Under the pieces are notes generated by a model. It made no database searches. It had not been told where the DNA came from and saw nothing but the letters and a program-made list of their open reading frames with translations. Shown one piece after another: positions 17,132-25,320 of a stretch of 64,000 bases of DNA. The position numbers were made by a program, and so were the translations under genes. Numbering within the stretch: the stretch's first letter is position 1; every line of letters starts with the position of its first letter. This DNA comes from Paraburkholderia podalyriae (lineage in GTDB: Bacteria; Pseudomonadota; Gammaproteobacteria; Burkholderiales; Burkholderiaceae), in contig NZ_VZQQ01000008.1 of assembly GCF_014397785.1 (NCBI RefSeq), forward strand, positions 124,001-188,000. Reading direction: 5' to 3'.

Positions 17132-17338
17132 CTATAGGTAAGTTCCGCCGATGCGGCCTTCGAAGATCGCGGTGTTGATGTCCCAATCGTCGACGGTACC
17201 CGTGCCGCCACCGTTCACCCTGACGACTACCGAGCGGCCGCCGCGCAGCGTCTTCATCTGTTCGACGGTCAGCGTTTTCTCGCCGGGTGGGTCGCCCGCG
17301 CCAGGCGGTAGGTCTTTGATGATCACATTGGCTTTCAT
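17132..17338 (-). CDS. Double-glycine leader peptide precursor P1
   Basis: Start at the ATG giving MKANVIIKDLPPGAGDPP, with AAGGAG upstream; 68 aa. The leader is longer than in its relatives (34 residues) and ends ...LTVEQMKTLRGG, followed by a 34-residue, Gly/Val-rich core (RSVVVRVNGGGTG ... GRIGGTYL). IKDL near the N-terminus and the GG end match the other five precursors here. It is expected to be cut by the C39 domain of the exporter at 31854-34922 and secreted. It has its own sigma-54 promoter and terminator. Confidence 0.8.
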   Translation of the reverse strand: MKANVIIKDLPPGAGDPPGEKTLTVEQMKTLRGGRSVVVRVNGGGTGTVDDWDINTAIFEGRIGGTYL

Positions 17339-17362
17339 GGCATTTCTCCTTGACGTGGAAAG

Positions 17363-17384
17363 GCGGGCACAGTGCGGCGCCCGC
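17363..17384 (-). promoter_or_regulatory. 5'-terminal hairpin of P1 transcript
   Basis: GCGGGC and GCCCGC pair around a 10-base loop. The stem begins at the position expected for the transcription start (12-13 bases after the -12 GC). A stem at the extreme 5' end is also predicted for P4 and P5. Confidence 0.5.
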
Positions 17385-17393
17385 TCCGGTTTC

Positions 17394-17409
17394 TGCAAGG
17401 CCTATGCCA
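17394..17409 (-). promoter_or_regulatory. Sigma-54 promoter of peptide P1
   Basis: Minus-strand TGGCATAGGCCTTGCA: -24 TGGCAT and -12 TTGCA with exact 12-base GG-GC spacing. The ATG is 56 bp downstream. Confidence 0.78.
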
Positions 17410-17629
17410 ATGTGGCGGAGCATGAGCCGAAAATGGAGCGGGGGCCGCAATGCAAAGCCTGGCAAGCATCCGCGCTATAGGCGCGTTGAATCGCAAGGGA
17501 CACGATCGCGATTGCGAGTCGAAGTGTTCGTGCGCGTCCCACGAGTCGCGTGCGAGTGGTTGGGGCGCAGCGCAGCGCCGCGCATCGAGAAGTCACGCGT
17601 GCAACACTCAACGGGAAGCGCAAACAGAA
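17410..17629. other. Gap between P2 terminator and P1 promoter
   Basis: About 220 bp with no gene I can support. Probably holds the activator-binding (enhancer) site for the P1 sigma-54 promoter, but I could not define one. Confidence 0.35.
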
Positions 17630-17656
17630 ACGGCACGCGCGATGTGCGCGTGCCGT
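17630..17656 (-). terminator. Intrinsic terminator of peptide gene P2
   Basis: An 11-bp perfect stem (ACGGCACGCGC / GCGCGTGCCGT) with a 5-base loop. On the minus strand it is followed by TTTCTGTTTG. It lies 37 bp after the P2 stop. Confidence 0.75.
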
Positions 17657-17692
17657 GATGGTGATACGCCTCAGCCGGCGGTGTTAGCAGTG

Positions 17693-17911
17693 CTAGCGGC
17701 GTCGGCGCTTGCGCGGCGAGGCTGCTTCCGCGATACGCAGATGCGCGGCCGGAAAGCCCGGCGGGTACTCGACGACGCGCGTCGCGGCCGGCACCAGCGG
17801 CGCGGCGAGACTCGAGCGCGCGCCGACACGGGCGCCGCCGAGGATCGCGGCCATCGCCTCGCGGTCCAGTTCGACGCTTTCGGTCAGATCCTTGATGCAC
17901 AGCTTCGCCAT
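17693..17911 (-). CDS. Double-glycine leader peptide precursor P2
   Basis: The 72 aa precursor starts after TGGAG. Its 26-residue leader runs MAKLCIKDLTESVELD, REAMAAILGG. The 46-residue core is Ala/Pro-rich and ends in the strongly basic SPRKRRRR, unlike the acidic-neutral cores of P3-P6. The leader matches P3-P6 at CIKDL, ELD, AM and GG. No sigma-54 promoter was found directly upstream, so it may be read from the P4/P3 transcript or from another promoter. A hairpin (17934-17964) precedes its ribosome site. Confidence 0.8.
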   Translation of the reverse strand: MAKLCIKDLTESVELDREAMAAILGGARVGARSSLAAPLVPAATRVVEYPPGFPAAHLRIAEAASPRKRRRR

Positions 17912-17933
17912 GACGGCTCCAGAAAAATGCGCC

Positions 17934-17964
17934 GGCGGCCAGACCCATTCGGGTTCCGGCCGCC
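17934..17964 (-). other. GC-rich hairpin in P2 leader region
   Basis: GGCGGCC and GGCCGCC pair with an inner GACCC/GGGTT partial stem. It lies between P3 and P2, just before the P2 ribosome site, and could attenuate read-through or stabilise a processed end. Confidence 0.4.
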
Positions 17965-18105
17965 GTGCTCGGAATGTGTTCGGTGTGTCGTTCGTTGCAC
18001 TCAGGTCTCGACGCACTATTAGTATAGGAAATCCGTTCGCGGCGCGCATGGACGCAGTGTTGCCGTGGCAGTGAAGGAAACCCCGTTCCCCGCTGCTGCC
18101 TCGGC

Positions 18106-18402
18106 TTACACGACGGAATAATTGCCGCCCCACAGCGTGGGGTCGACGTTCAGCTTCAGCGGCACGAAACCTGCGCCGATCACGCCGACATTGTTGAGCG
18201 CTGCGACATCGACGTTTTGCTGCTGAACCAGGTTCTGATTGATTGTGACGTTGACGTTGGCGATGCCGGCAAGGCTGCCGAGACCGCCATAGCCGTCCGA
18301 GGGCGTGGGCACATGGCTGCCGGTGCCGCCGGCGATCCCGGACATGGTCCGGCGGTCGAGTTCGCGGGTGCCGGACAGATCGCGAATCATGAGGGATGAC
18401 AT
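18106..18402 (-). CDS. Double-glycine leader peptide precursor P3
   Basis: The 98 aa precursor has GGAG nine bases before the ATG. The 26-residue leader reads MSSLMIRDLSGTRELD, RRTMSGIAGG. The 72-residue core starts TGSHVPTPSDGYGG, then a run rich in Asn, Gln and Val in alternating pattern (NVNVTINQNLVQQQNVDV), and ends in DPTLWGGNYSVV. The alternating polar/hydrophobic pattern suggests beta structure. It lies 88 bp downstream of P4 on the same strand and is probably cotranscribed with it. Confidence 0.82.
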   Translation of the reverse strand: MSSLMIRDLSGTRELDRRTMSGIAGGTGSHVPTPSDGYGGLGSLAGIANVNVTINQNLVQQQNVDVAALNNVGVIGAGFVPLKLNVDPTLWGGNYSVV

Positions 18403-18490
18403 GGCATTTCTCCAAACACGTAAGGAACGCGGATATGAATGGCACGCGGCGAAGCGGCACGCTACAGCGGGCGGCTCGCCGCGCCACGCA

Positions 18491-18757
18491 TTACGAGTTG
18501 TTGCTGTTGCTCGAATTGATATACGGCATGAACGTCGACGTGCTGCCGTCGGAGAACGCAACGTTGTTGCCGTTGGCGTTCTGGAAGTTCAGTTCGTTAG
18601 TGATCAGTTGCGTCGTGTCGGTGTTCTTGATTTTGGTCGGCGCATAGACCGGGCTGAAGTTGTAGTAGCTCGGCCCGAAGCCGCCGCGTACGGCGCGCAT
18701 GGCCTTGCTGTCGAGTTGTTCGGTGACGGACAGGTCTTTGATCATCAGCGTTTTCAT
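18491..18757 (-). CDS. Double-glycine leader peptide precursor P4
   Basis: The 88 aa precursor has CAGGAG before its ATG. The 26-residue leader is MKTLMIKDLSVTEQLD, SKAMRAVRGG. The 62-residue core begins FGPSYYNFSPVYAPTKIK and continues NELNFQNANGNNVAFSDG, ending in SSNSNNS. P5 at 24809-25096 is a close paralogue in leader, core and promoter. No Cys is present in the core, so disulfide-bonded bacteriocin folds are unlikely. Confidence 0.85.
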   Translation of the reverse strand: MKTLMIKDLSVTEQLDSKAMRAVRGGFGPSYYNFSPVYAPTKIKNTDTTQLITNELNFQNANGNNVAFSDGSTSTFMPYINSSNSNNS

Positions 18758-18801
18758 GGTGAGTCTCCTGAAGGAAGTGTTCGCAGTGTTGCGAGTGGTT
18801 T

Positions 18802-18820
18802 CGAGCAATCCGTTTGCTCG
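18802..18820 (-). promoter_or_regulatory. Conserved 5' hairpin of P4 transcript
   Basis: CGAGCA and TGCTCG pair around a 7-base loop. The stem begins at the predicted +1 of the P4 sigma-54 promoter. The same stem with a different loop occurs at the same place in P5 (24745-24763). Confidence 0.6.
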
Positions 18821-18831
18821 GACATCACTAA

Positions 18832-18847
18832 CGCACAGGTTGTGCCA
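18832..18847 (-). promoter_or_regulatory. Sigma-54 promoter of peptides P4-P3
   Basis: Minus-strand TGGCACAACCTGTGCG: perfect -24 TGGCAC, -12 GTGCG, GG-GC spacing 12. The following TTAGT and 5' hairpin are conserved with the P5 promoter, and both ATGs lie about 77 bp from the -12 G. Confidence 0.8.
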
Positions 18848-19190
18848 GTTTTATTCAAGTCTGCTGAGAAAGTCGACGAATCCTTGTCGTATAAGGGATT
18901 TGCGGCCGCGTCGGCCACCGTGCCGGCGAACTCGACGTGCGTCGACGCGCGTCGAACGGTGGCCGCCGCCCGACATCGCGGCGAGCCCTGTTGGATGGCA
19001 CACGACATTGCGCGAGCCAGCACGCGGCGCGGCGCGCGGCTGATGCCTGTTTTGCCTGGTTTGCGAAAGCGCGGATCGGGAGCTAGTATCGAAACGGCAC
19101 ATGTAACCGGTTACGACAGGTTTTCTATCGACCCGCGTGGCTTCGGTCGCATGCGACACGGTCAAGCGGCAACGGCGGTGCTTCGCACAA
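18848..19190. other. Divergent intergenic region between P4 and kinase
   Basis: No gene supported. It should hold enhancer sites for the P4 promoter and the promoter of the kinase. A perfect palindrome lies at 19103-19114. Confidence 0.5.
19103..19114. promoter_or_regulatory. Palindrome GTAACCGGTTAC upstream of kinase
   Basis: A 12-bp perfect palindrome with a central CG, of the form used by LacI/GalR-type repressors. It is about 77 bp before the kinase ATG. No LacI gene is nearby, so the regulator is unknown. Confidence 0.45.
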
Positions 19191-21239
19191 ATGGCTAGCC
19201 TTGCGCGTGTGATTCTCGACTTCCAGAGCGGCGAGCTGTCGCGGGACGAGTTCGTCGCGCAGCTCGACAGCGCGTTGGCGACCGAGCAACTCGGTCCGAC
19301 GCGGCTGCTGGAGACGCTGTACGCCGCGCATCATCAGGCGCCGTTGCCCGAAGACCTCTATCTGGAAGTGCGGCGGCGCATCGAGCAGCTGCGCGTGTCG
19401 AACGTCGCGGCGGGCGGCGAGGAAACTGGCATACAGACCTCGATCGAAGTGCCGTCGCTGCGTTCGTCGAGCGCGGGCAGCGCGAACACTGCCGGAAGCG
19501 CCGCGCACGAGACCATCAAAGGCATCGGCGATACGCTGAACAATCGTTTCGTGCTCGAAGAGTGCCTTGGCGTGGGCGGCATGGGCACCGTGTACAAGGC
19601 GCTCGATCTGCGCAAGCTCGAAGCGTCGGATCGCAAGCCGTATCTTGCGATCAAGGTGCTGAACGTCCAGTTCCGCGGCAATCCGAATTCGCTGGTGGCG
19701 TTGCAGCGCGAGGCGCGCAAGGCGCAGGTACTCGCGCATCGCAACATCATCACCGTGTACGACTTCGACCGCGACGGGCCGATCGTCTATTTGACGATGG
19801 AGTACCTGAGCGGCAAACCGCTGAGTCAGCTGCTGCGCACGCCCGGCTATCAGGGCATGCCGGTCCGGGCCGCGTTGCCGATCGTGCGCGGCATGTGCGC
19901 GGCGCTCGCGTACGCGCACGAGCGCGGCTTCGTCCATTGCGATTTCAAACCCGCCAACGTGTTTCTGACCACGAATGCCGAAGTGAAAGTGATCGACTTC
20001 GGCATCGCGCGCGTATTCCAGCGGCCGGAAGAGGAGAGCGACGCGACGGTGTTCGATCCCGGCAGTCTCGGCGCGTTGACGCCCGCCTATGCGAGCCCGG
20101 AGATGATCGAGCATCGCGAGCCGGACCCGCGCGACGATATCTATGCGCTTGGCTGCATCACGTACGAACTGCTGACGGGACATCATCCGTTCGATCGGCT
20201 GTCGGCCACGCAGGCGCGCAATGCCGATTTCAAGCCGCAGCGTCCGCCGAATCTCGATGCCCGACAGTGGCGCGCGTTGCGTGCCGCATTGTCGTTCGAT
20301 CGCGATACGCGGATGCCGAGCGTGGTGCGCTTTATCGCCGAGTTCGACAACGAAGCGCGCGCGGAGAAGTCCGGAACGCTCGCGTGGTTCGGGCTCGCTA
20401 CGCTGGCCGTCGTGTGCGCGGTCACGGTGGGCGTGTTCGCTGTTCGCTCTGGACCCAACCGGCGGCAAGCCGCGCAAACCGTGGCGGCGGCAACCCAGGG
20501 TGATCAGGTCGATCGGGCGGGTGGGGCGTCCGCCGTCGCGCCCGCGCCGAAGCCCGCGTTGACGCTCGCCGCGATCATGCCCACGCTCGCCCAGGTGCCG
20601 TGTTCGGCGTTATCGGGTGCGGTGCAGGACCACGCATTGACGGTTCGCGGTTTCCTGTCGCAGCGCTATGGTGCCGCGCATCTGAAGGAGACGTTGGCGG
20701 CGCTGCCGGGCGTCGATACGGTTTCGCTCGACGTGCGGCCGCTCGCCGACGATAAATGCGACTTCGTCAAAACGCTCGCGCCGTTTGTGGTGCGCAACTG
20801 GCAGGCGGGGCGCGTAGCGTCGCTGCAGATGCGTCCGCCAAGCGGTTTGCTGACCGAGAATGACTCGCTGGTGGTCGACCTGAAAGCGCCCCCGTTCGAT
20901 TCCTTTGCGACCGTCGACTACTACCAGCTCGACGGCCACGTCGTGCATATGGTGCCCAGTCATCTGTGGCCGGACAACCAGATGCAGCCGAACGGCGGTC
21001 CGTACACGATCGGCAGCAATGCTGGCGACTGGATCGTAGCGAAGCCATTCGGCTCCGAGATGGTGGTACTGGTGATTACGCCGGTGCCGCTATTCGACAA
21101 GCTGCGCCCGCAAAGCGAAGCGCGCGACCATTATCTGCGCGCACTCGAAACGCGGCTGAAGCAAATCGGCGGTCAATACGGGCAGGATCGTGTATTGGCG
21201 GACTTCGCGCCGATTACGACCAGACCCGCCACGCGATGA
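19191..21239 (+). CDS. Membrane-anchored Ser/Thr protein kinase
   Basis: I start at the ATG giving MASLARVILDFQSG (682 aa); an upstream in-frame GTG exists at 19137. A short N-terminal region precedes a Hanks-type kinase domain at about 125-385: glycine loop LGVGGMGTVYKA, Lys155 in LAIKVLN, catalytic Asp251 in VHCDFKPANV (Cys replaces the Arg of HRD), Asp269 in VIDFGIAR, and APE-like SPEM. One membrane segment lies at about 396-420, followed by a Pro/Ala linker and an extracytoplasmic DUF4384-like domain. Its likely partners are the twin-FHA protein and the PP2C phosphatase of this locus. Confidence 0.92.
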   Translation: MASLARVILDFQSGELSRDEFVAQLDSALATEQLGPTRLLETLYAAHHQAPLPEDLYLEVRRRIEQLRVSNVAAGGEETGIQTSIEVPSLRSSSAGSANTAGSAAHETIKGIGDTLNNRFVLEECLGVGGMGTVYKALDLRKLEASDRKPYLAIKVLNVQFRGNPNSLVALQREARKAQVLAHRNIITVYDFDRDGPIVYLTMEYLSGKPLSQLLRTPGYQGMPVRAALPIVRGMCAALAYAHERGFVHCDFKPANVFLTTNAEVKVIDFGIARVFQRPEEESDATVFDPGSLGALTPAYASPEMIEHREPDPRDDIYALGCITYELLTGHHPFDRLSATQARNADFKPQRPPNLDARQWRALRAALSFDRDTRMPSVVRFIAEFDNEARAEKSGTLAWFGLATLAVVCAVTVGVFAVRSGPNRRQAAQTVAAATQGDQVDRAGGASAVAPAPKPALTLAAIMPTLAQVPCSALSGAVQDHALTVRGFLSQRYGAAHLKETLAALPGVDTVSLDVRPLADDKCDFVKTLAPFVVRNWQAGRVASLQMRPPSGLLTENDSLVVDLKAPPFDSFATVDYYQLDGHVVHMVPSHLWPDNQMQPNGGPYTIGSNAGDWIVAKPFGSEMVVLVITPVPLFDKLRPQSEARDHYLRALETRLKQIGGQYGQDRVLADFAPITTRPATR

Positions 21240-21266
21240 TCCGTCACAGAGCCCATCGAAACGCCG

Positions 21267-23264
21267 TCAGTGCAGATCCTTGACGACGCGAAAACCGTCC
21301 TGCGATTGGCGCACGCCGGCGCTGTATTTGAAGCGTGTCGCGCTGAGCATGTAGTCGCCGCCTTCGCGCCATGAGCCGCCGCGAATTACCCGCATCTCGC
21401 AGCCGGGCGAGTCCCACGCTTGGCCATCGAGGGGCGCGCCCTGATAGGAGTTGTGCCAGCAGTCGGCGGTCCATTCCCAGACGCCGCCGTTCATGTCGTA
21501 CAAGCCCAGCGGATTCGCGGCGAACGTGCCGACGTTTTCCGGTCCTTCCTTGTGCCACGGGTCGCCGCAGTCCTTGCAATTGGCGGTGCCCTTGCGCATC
21601 TGCTGGCCCCACCAGTACGCGGTCGTGGTGCCGGCGCGGTCCGCGTATTCCCATTCAGCTTCGGTAGGCAGACGGTACGGTTTGCCGGTCGATTTGGCGA
21701 GCCATTTGACGTACTGCTGCGCGTCGTCCCAACTGAGATCGCGCGCGGGTGCGGCCTTGTTGCTGTTGCTCTCCGGCGTCAGCTTCTGGCATGCATTGGC
21801 GGCGACGCACGCATTCCATTGCTCGACCGTCACCGGGAATTTGCCGATCGCGAATGGCGCGCCGATGCTCACGTGATGCACAGGCTTTTCCGAGGGGTCG
21901 TCGGTATTGCTGCCCATTGCGAACGAGCCGGCGGGTACCGCGACCATGATCGGACAGGTCGCGCAGTCGCGGATCTCACCGGCGGTCGGCGGATGGGCGA
22001 CGGTCTTTTGCGCGAGTGGCGCTGCGGCGGCCGTGGTCGGCGGCGTTGGCGCTGGCGCTGGCGCGGCCGCGGGGTGCGGCGGGGGCGGGGCGGCCGCGCT
22101 GGCTTGCGTCGCGGGGCGAGCGGGCTGGGCAGCCGGCGTGGCGCTCACCGCGGGAGTCGATGCCGCCGAGCGCAATCGATCGATACGCGCATGCGCGAGT
22201 GTAGCGAAGCGGCCATTCGGGTAGGACTTCAGGTAAGCGTCGTAATCGGCCGGGTAGTTGCTGTCCTTGATCGACTCCCAGAACGTGATTTCGTATTGTT
22301 CGCCGCTTTCTTTGGGCATGATGCCGCGACTACGCAGCGTGACGGCGCGATCGTCTGATGTATTCGACGACGCGATTGCGATTTCGTCACTCGTGGGAAT
22401 AGAAGAACGCGCGACAGAGAGCCACGGTTGCTGCGTTCCGCGGGTTGCGGCGCGTACTTCGTCGGCGACGTGCCGGAACAGCACGGTCAGCGATTGGGAC
22501 GATGCGTCGGCGTCATTGAGCGCTTGCAGCAACGCACCGGTATAGACGCCATGCCGTGGACCGTCCGCCGCGAAACCGCCCGGTGAGGTTGCATAGGCAA
22601 TCACAGTGGCGGCCGGGATCCCCGGCTGCTCGATCGCGACGGCGGCGGGCGTAAATGGATTGTCGAGGCACGTATCGAGAATCACGAGATTGAGCCGGCC
22701 AGCGCGAGCGGACTGCATCGCATGCAAAACGGTCTTCAGATCGACGCCGTTATTCAGTAGTGACACCGGCGCGCGGGTATCGGCTCGCGCATCGAGTCTC
22801 GCCGCCGGCAACAGCAGCGTTTGCCGGCCTATCTGCATGCCGTGTCCGGCGAAATAGAACAGTGCGATATCACCTGTTTGCAGACGTCGTTGAAATTCGT
22901 CGATGGCCGCGCGCATTTGCGGCGGCGTAGCGTTCGTTCGCGTGATGACTTCGAAACCCCGCGCACGGAGTGCATCGCTGATCGAGTCGGCGTCGCGCGG
23001 CGCATTCGCGCGGATCGGGTTAGTCGCGTCGCCGTACTCGCCATTTCCGATCACGAGCGCCACGCGCCGAGAATGGGTATGGTCACGCGACAAAGCAAAT
23101 GGTGAGAGGAGCAAAGCGGTATCAGCCGGCCGACCCGGATGACTCGTCACCCAAGCCGCGCTCGGCTCGATGCTTTGACGCTGCGTCGCGGCACCAGCAC
23201 CGTCCCACTGCGCCTGGATTGCCCCAACCACGCACACCAGCAGGAATCGTCGCCACATCTTCAT
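21267..23264 (-). CDS. Secreted caspase-like (C14) protein with FGE-sulfatase domain
   Basis: The 665 aa protein has an N-terminal signal peptide ([16 protein letters not shown]). The caspase-like domain at about 65-290 contains [12 protein letters not shown], the catalytic His in [10 protein letters not shown] and Cys in [12 protein letters not shown] Pro/Ala-rich linker (about 370-425) leads to a formylglycine-generating-enzyme/SUMF1-type fold ([10 protein letters not shown] ... [10 protein letters not shown] ... [16 protein letters not shown] ... VIRGGSW). It converges on the kinase gene. The FGE-like fold in such proteins is often a binding or scaffolding module rather than an active oxidase. 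A role in substrate cleavage during the secretion response is speculation. Confidence 0.88.
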   Translation of the reverse strand: MKMWRRFLLVCVVGAIQAQWDGAGAATQRQSIEPSAAWVTSHPGRPADTALLLSPFALSRDHTHSRRVALVIGNGEYGDATNPIRANAPRDADSISDALRARGFEVITRTNATPPQMRAAIDEFQRRLQTGDIALFYFAGHGMQIGRQTLLLPAARLDARADTRAPVSLLNNGVDLKTVLHAMQSARAGRLNLVILDTCLDNPFTPAAVAIEQPGIPAATVIAYATSPGGFAADGPRHGVYTGALLQALNDADASSQSLTVLFRHVADEVRAATRGTQQPWLSVARSSIPTSDEIAIASSNTSDDRAVTLRSRGIMPKESGEQYEITFWESIKDSNYPADYDAYLKSYPNGRFATLAHARIDRLRSAASTPAVSATPAAQPARPATQASAAAPPPPHPAAAPAPAPTPPTTAAAAPLAQKTVAHPPTAGEIRDCATCPIMVAVPAGSFAMGSNTDDPSEKPVHHVSIGAPFAIGKFPVTVEQWNACVAANACQKLTPESNSNKAAPARDLSWDDAQQYVKWLAKSTGKPYRLPTEAEWEYADRAGTTTAYWWGQQMRKGTANCKDCGDPWHKEGPENVGTFAANPLGLYDMNGGVWEWTADCWHNSYQGAPLDGQAWDSPGCEMRVIRGGSWREGGDYMLSATRFKYSAGVRQSQDGFRVVKDLH

Positions 23265-23570
23265 ATCCCGTTTGTACCGGACAGTATTCAGGCCATTCGT
23301 GCACCAGGTTCGCGCTGCCCACGCTGTTTCTTAACGATAGCACGCGCTTTGCGTCACAACTGTCCGGGAGTCCTTAACGCGTCATACGGTTAACGATCAT
23401 TGCGTATCTTTTTGGCAAGTTACGTCCTAAGCTGATTCACAAAGTCACGTCCCACGGTCGTTTTAACTAGGTGGCTGTGCGTCGCTTTCAACGCGCGACA
23501 TGCCGCTCGAACACCCGGAAGGTCATCGATAGCCGGGCCCAGCCATGACTCCTGTTCGGGAGAGTGCGCT
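23265..23570. other. Divergent promoter region, caspase-FGE and DUF4399 genes
   Basis: About 305 bp without a gene. No convincing -24/-12 element was found in either direction. Confidence 0.4.
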
Positions 23571-24074
23571 ATGCGAAGAACCCGTGTTCCCCTTCTTTTG
23601 ATTAGGCGTCATCTGGCGCAAGCGCATTGCGGCGGATTACGCACGGCGGTATGTGCGACGCTCGTCGCGCTCTGCTTCGGTATCGGAACTGGCGGCGTCG
23701 CGCGCGCCGAACAGACGCAGTCACCGCCGGGCGCCGAGGAGTACATCATCTGGCCGTCGGATGGCGCGGTGATACACGGCGGCAAGCTGTGGGTGCGCAT
23801 GGGACTGCGCAATATGGGCGTGTGTCCGAAGGGTGTCGCGTTGCCGAATACCGGCCACCATCATCTGCTGATCGACACGGATTTGCCCGCCCTCGATCAG
23901 GAGATTCCGTCGGATCGCCAGCACCTGCATTTCGGCGCGGGCGAAACCGACGCACGCATCGAGTTGCCGCCCGGCAAGCACACGCTGCAGCTGATACTCG
24001 GCGACCATCATCATGTGCCGCACGTACCGCCCGTGTACTCGAAAAAGATCACCATCACCGTGCTAAAAGACTAA
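23571..24074 (+). CDS. DUF4399 domain-containing exported protein (first copy)
   Basis: The 167 aa protein has a longer than usual N-terminal segment before a signal sequence (LRTAVCATLVALCFGIGTGGVARA). The DUF4399 domain contains the His-rich NTGHHHLLID, QHLHFGAGET and LGDHHHVPHVPPVYSKKI. The histidine clusters suggest metal binding in the periplasm. It is followed 46 bp later by a paralogue; together they form an operon or tandem duplication. Confidence 0.88.
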   Translation: MRRTRVPLLLIRRHLAQAHCGGLRTAVCATLVALCFGIGTGGVARAEQTQSPPGAEEYIIWPSDGAVIHGGKLWVRMGLRNMGVCPKGVALPNTGHHHLLIDTDLPALDQEIPSDRQHLHFGAGETDARIELPPGKHTLQLILGDHHHVPHVPPVYSKKITITVLKD

Positions 24075-24120
24075 CGCGATCCGTTCGTTCGAACTGGTCG
24101 AGCCGGAACGGAGAGTCCTG

Positions 24121-24558
24121 ATGAAAAAGATCATTGCGGCCGCCGCGTTCGTCGCAGCGGCACTGGCGGCATGGACCGCACCGCAACGCGCGTTTGCAGC
24201 GGAGCCGGCGCCCCCCGGCGCCTACGCGTACATCGGCTATCCGAACGATGGCCAGGTGGTGCCCGCCAATAAGCCCTTTCGCGTATGGTTCGGCCTGCGT
24301 TTCATGGGGGTCGCGCCAAAAGGCGTCAAGTACCCGAACACAGGCCACCATCATCTTCTGATCGATACCGACCTGCCGCCGATGGATCAAGAGATACCCT
24401 CGGATCGCCACCATCTGCATTTCGGCGCGGGCGAAACGGAAACGATGATTCAATTGCCGCCGGGCAAGCATACGTTGCAGCTGTTGATGGGCGACGACAT
24501 GCATATGCCGCACAACCCGCCGGTGTATTCGAAGAAGATCACGGTGATCGCGCGCTGA
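24121..24558 (+). CDS. DUF4399 domain-containing exported protein (second copy)
   Basis: The 145 aa protein has an ACGGAGAG leader and a clean signal peptide (MKKIIAAAAFVAAALAAW). It shares with its neighbour the motifs NTGHHHLLIDTDLPPMDQEI, HHLHFGAGETE and the C-terminal PPVYSKKITV. The region before the domain (GAYAYIGYPNDGQVVPANK) is also conserved. Function is unknown; metal binding by His clusters is inferred. Confidence 0.9.
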   Translation: MKKIIAAAAFVAAALAAWTAPQRAFAAEPAPPGAYAYIGYPNDGQVVPANKPFRVWFGLRFMGVAPKGVKYPNTGHHHLLIDTDLPPMDQEIPSDRHHLHFGAGETETMIQLPPGKHTLQLLMGDDMHMPHNPPVYSKKITVIAR

Positions 24559-24568
24559 CTGTCATCAT

Positions 24569-24601
24569 GCAGCCAACAATGTCGCGCGCGCTGTTGGCTG
24601 C
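24569..24601 (+). terminator. Hairpin after DUF4399 pair
   Basis: GCAGCCAACA and TGTTGGCTGC (10 bp) enclose a 13-base loop, 11 bp after the stop. No T-run follows. Confidence 0.5.
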
Positions 24602-24717
24602 CATCCACCATTCACGAGACTCGCGCTGCCGGTCGTTCATGACGGAGCAGCGGGCGCGGTCGTCCAAGCCCTTGCCATATGGCTTTCGGAACGCGAATGA
24701 CGACAGCGAGGCACTCC

Positions 24718-24733
24718 TGGCATAGCCCATGCG
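24718..24733 (+). promoter_or_regulatory. Sigma-54 promoter of peptide P5
   Basis: TGGCATAGCCCATGCG: -24 TGGCAT, -12 ATGCG, GG-GC spacing 12. The following TTAGT is conserved with the P4 promoter, as is the 78-bp distance from -12 to the ATG. Confidence 0.78.
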
Positions 24734-24744
24734 TTAGTAGCGCC

Positions 24745-24763
24745 CGAGCAGACAAGTTGCTCG
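24745..24763 (+). promoter_or_regulatory. Conserved 5' hairpin of P5 transcript
   Basis: CGAGCA and TGCTCG form the same 6-bp stem with a 7-base loop as in P4, starting at the predicted +1. Loop bases differ while the stem is kept. Confidence 0.6.
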
Positions 24764-24808
24764 AACCCGACGCACAACGATGCGCTTCCCCCTTCCAGGA
24801 GATTTGCC

Positions 24809-25096
24809 ATGAACACGCTGATGATCAAGGACCTGTCCAACACCGAACAACTCGACAGCAAGGCGATGAGCGCCGTGCGCGGCGGCAACGGCTACTACTG
24901 CCCGATGTCTCCGTCGTACTTCAGCTACACGCCCGTCTATGCGCCGACCAGCATCAAGAACGTCGGCACGACGCAGATGATCAACACGGAGATCAACATC
25001 CAAAGCGCGAACGGCAACAACACCGCGTTCAGCGGGGGTGCGACGACGACGATCGTACCGTGCGTGAACTCGAGCAACTACTCCGCCGTGTCCTGA
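24809..25096 (+). CDS. Double-glycine leader peptide precursor P5
   Basis: The 95 aa precursor follows CCAGGAGATTTGCC. Its 26-residue leader is MNTLMIKDLSNTEQLD, SKAMSAVRGG, nearly identical to P4. The 69-residue core starts NGYYCPMSPSYFSYTPVYAP and contains NTEINIQSANGNNTAFSGG and CVNSSNYSAVS. Two Cys occur here but not in P4. It lies just before the TolC-family gene and has its own sigma-54 promoter. It should be a substrate of the C39 exporter encoded downstream. Confidence 0.87.
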   Translation: MNTLMIKDLSNTEQLDSKAMSAVRGGNGYYCPMSPSYFSYTPVYAPTSIKNVGTTQMINTEINIQSANGNNTAFSGGATTTIVPCVNSSNYSAVS

Positions 25097-25103
25097 GCGA
25101 CGC

Positions 25104-25140
25104 GGCGCGCGCGCGGCCCGAGCGGCCGCGCGTGCGCGCC
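25104..25140 (+). terminator. Strong GC hairpin after P5
   Basis: Two consecutive stems, GGCGCGC/GCGCGCC and GCGCGGCC/GGCCGCGC, form a near-continuous 15-bp helix beginning 8 bp after the stop. No T-run, so it may instead protect the 3' end of the peptide mRNA. Confidence 0.5.
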
Positions 25141-25320
25141 CTGCAATAGGCTGGTCGCTCAAAAAGACCGTTCATTCAATCGTCCTTTCCACGCATCCTT
25201 CGCGTATCCACCGCTCCCCGCATCGACATTTCCGCCGCTTCATGCCGACGCCGCGCGAAAAACGGCCAGGCCTGAAGCCGGGCACTGGCGTGAAACGGGC
25301 GGATGCAATTGGAGATCATC

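Noticed and set aside
18439..18455. Plus-strand TGGCACGCGGCGAAGC as a sigma-54 site
   Set aside because: The GG-GC distance is 13 instead of 12, and it points into the antisense side of the P4 gene.
19125..20477. 450-codon minus-strand open frame opposite the kinase gene
   Set aside because: Arg/Ala-rich translation without domains, opposite a clear kinase. Long antisense frames are normal in high-GC DNA.
25270..25302. TGGCGTGAAACGGGCG before the TolC-family gene as a sigma-54 promoter
   Set aside because: Spacing is right but both elements depart too far from consensus (TGGCGT, GGGCG).
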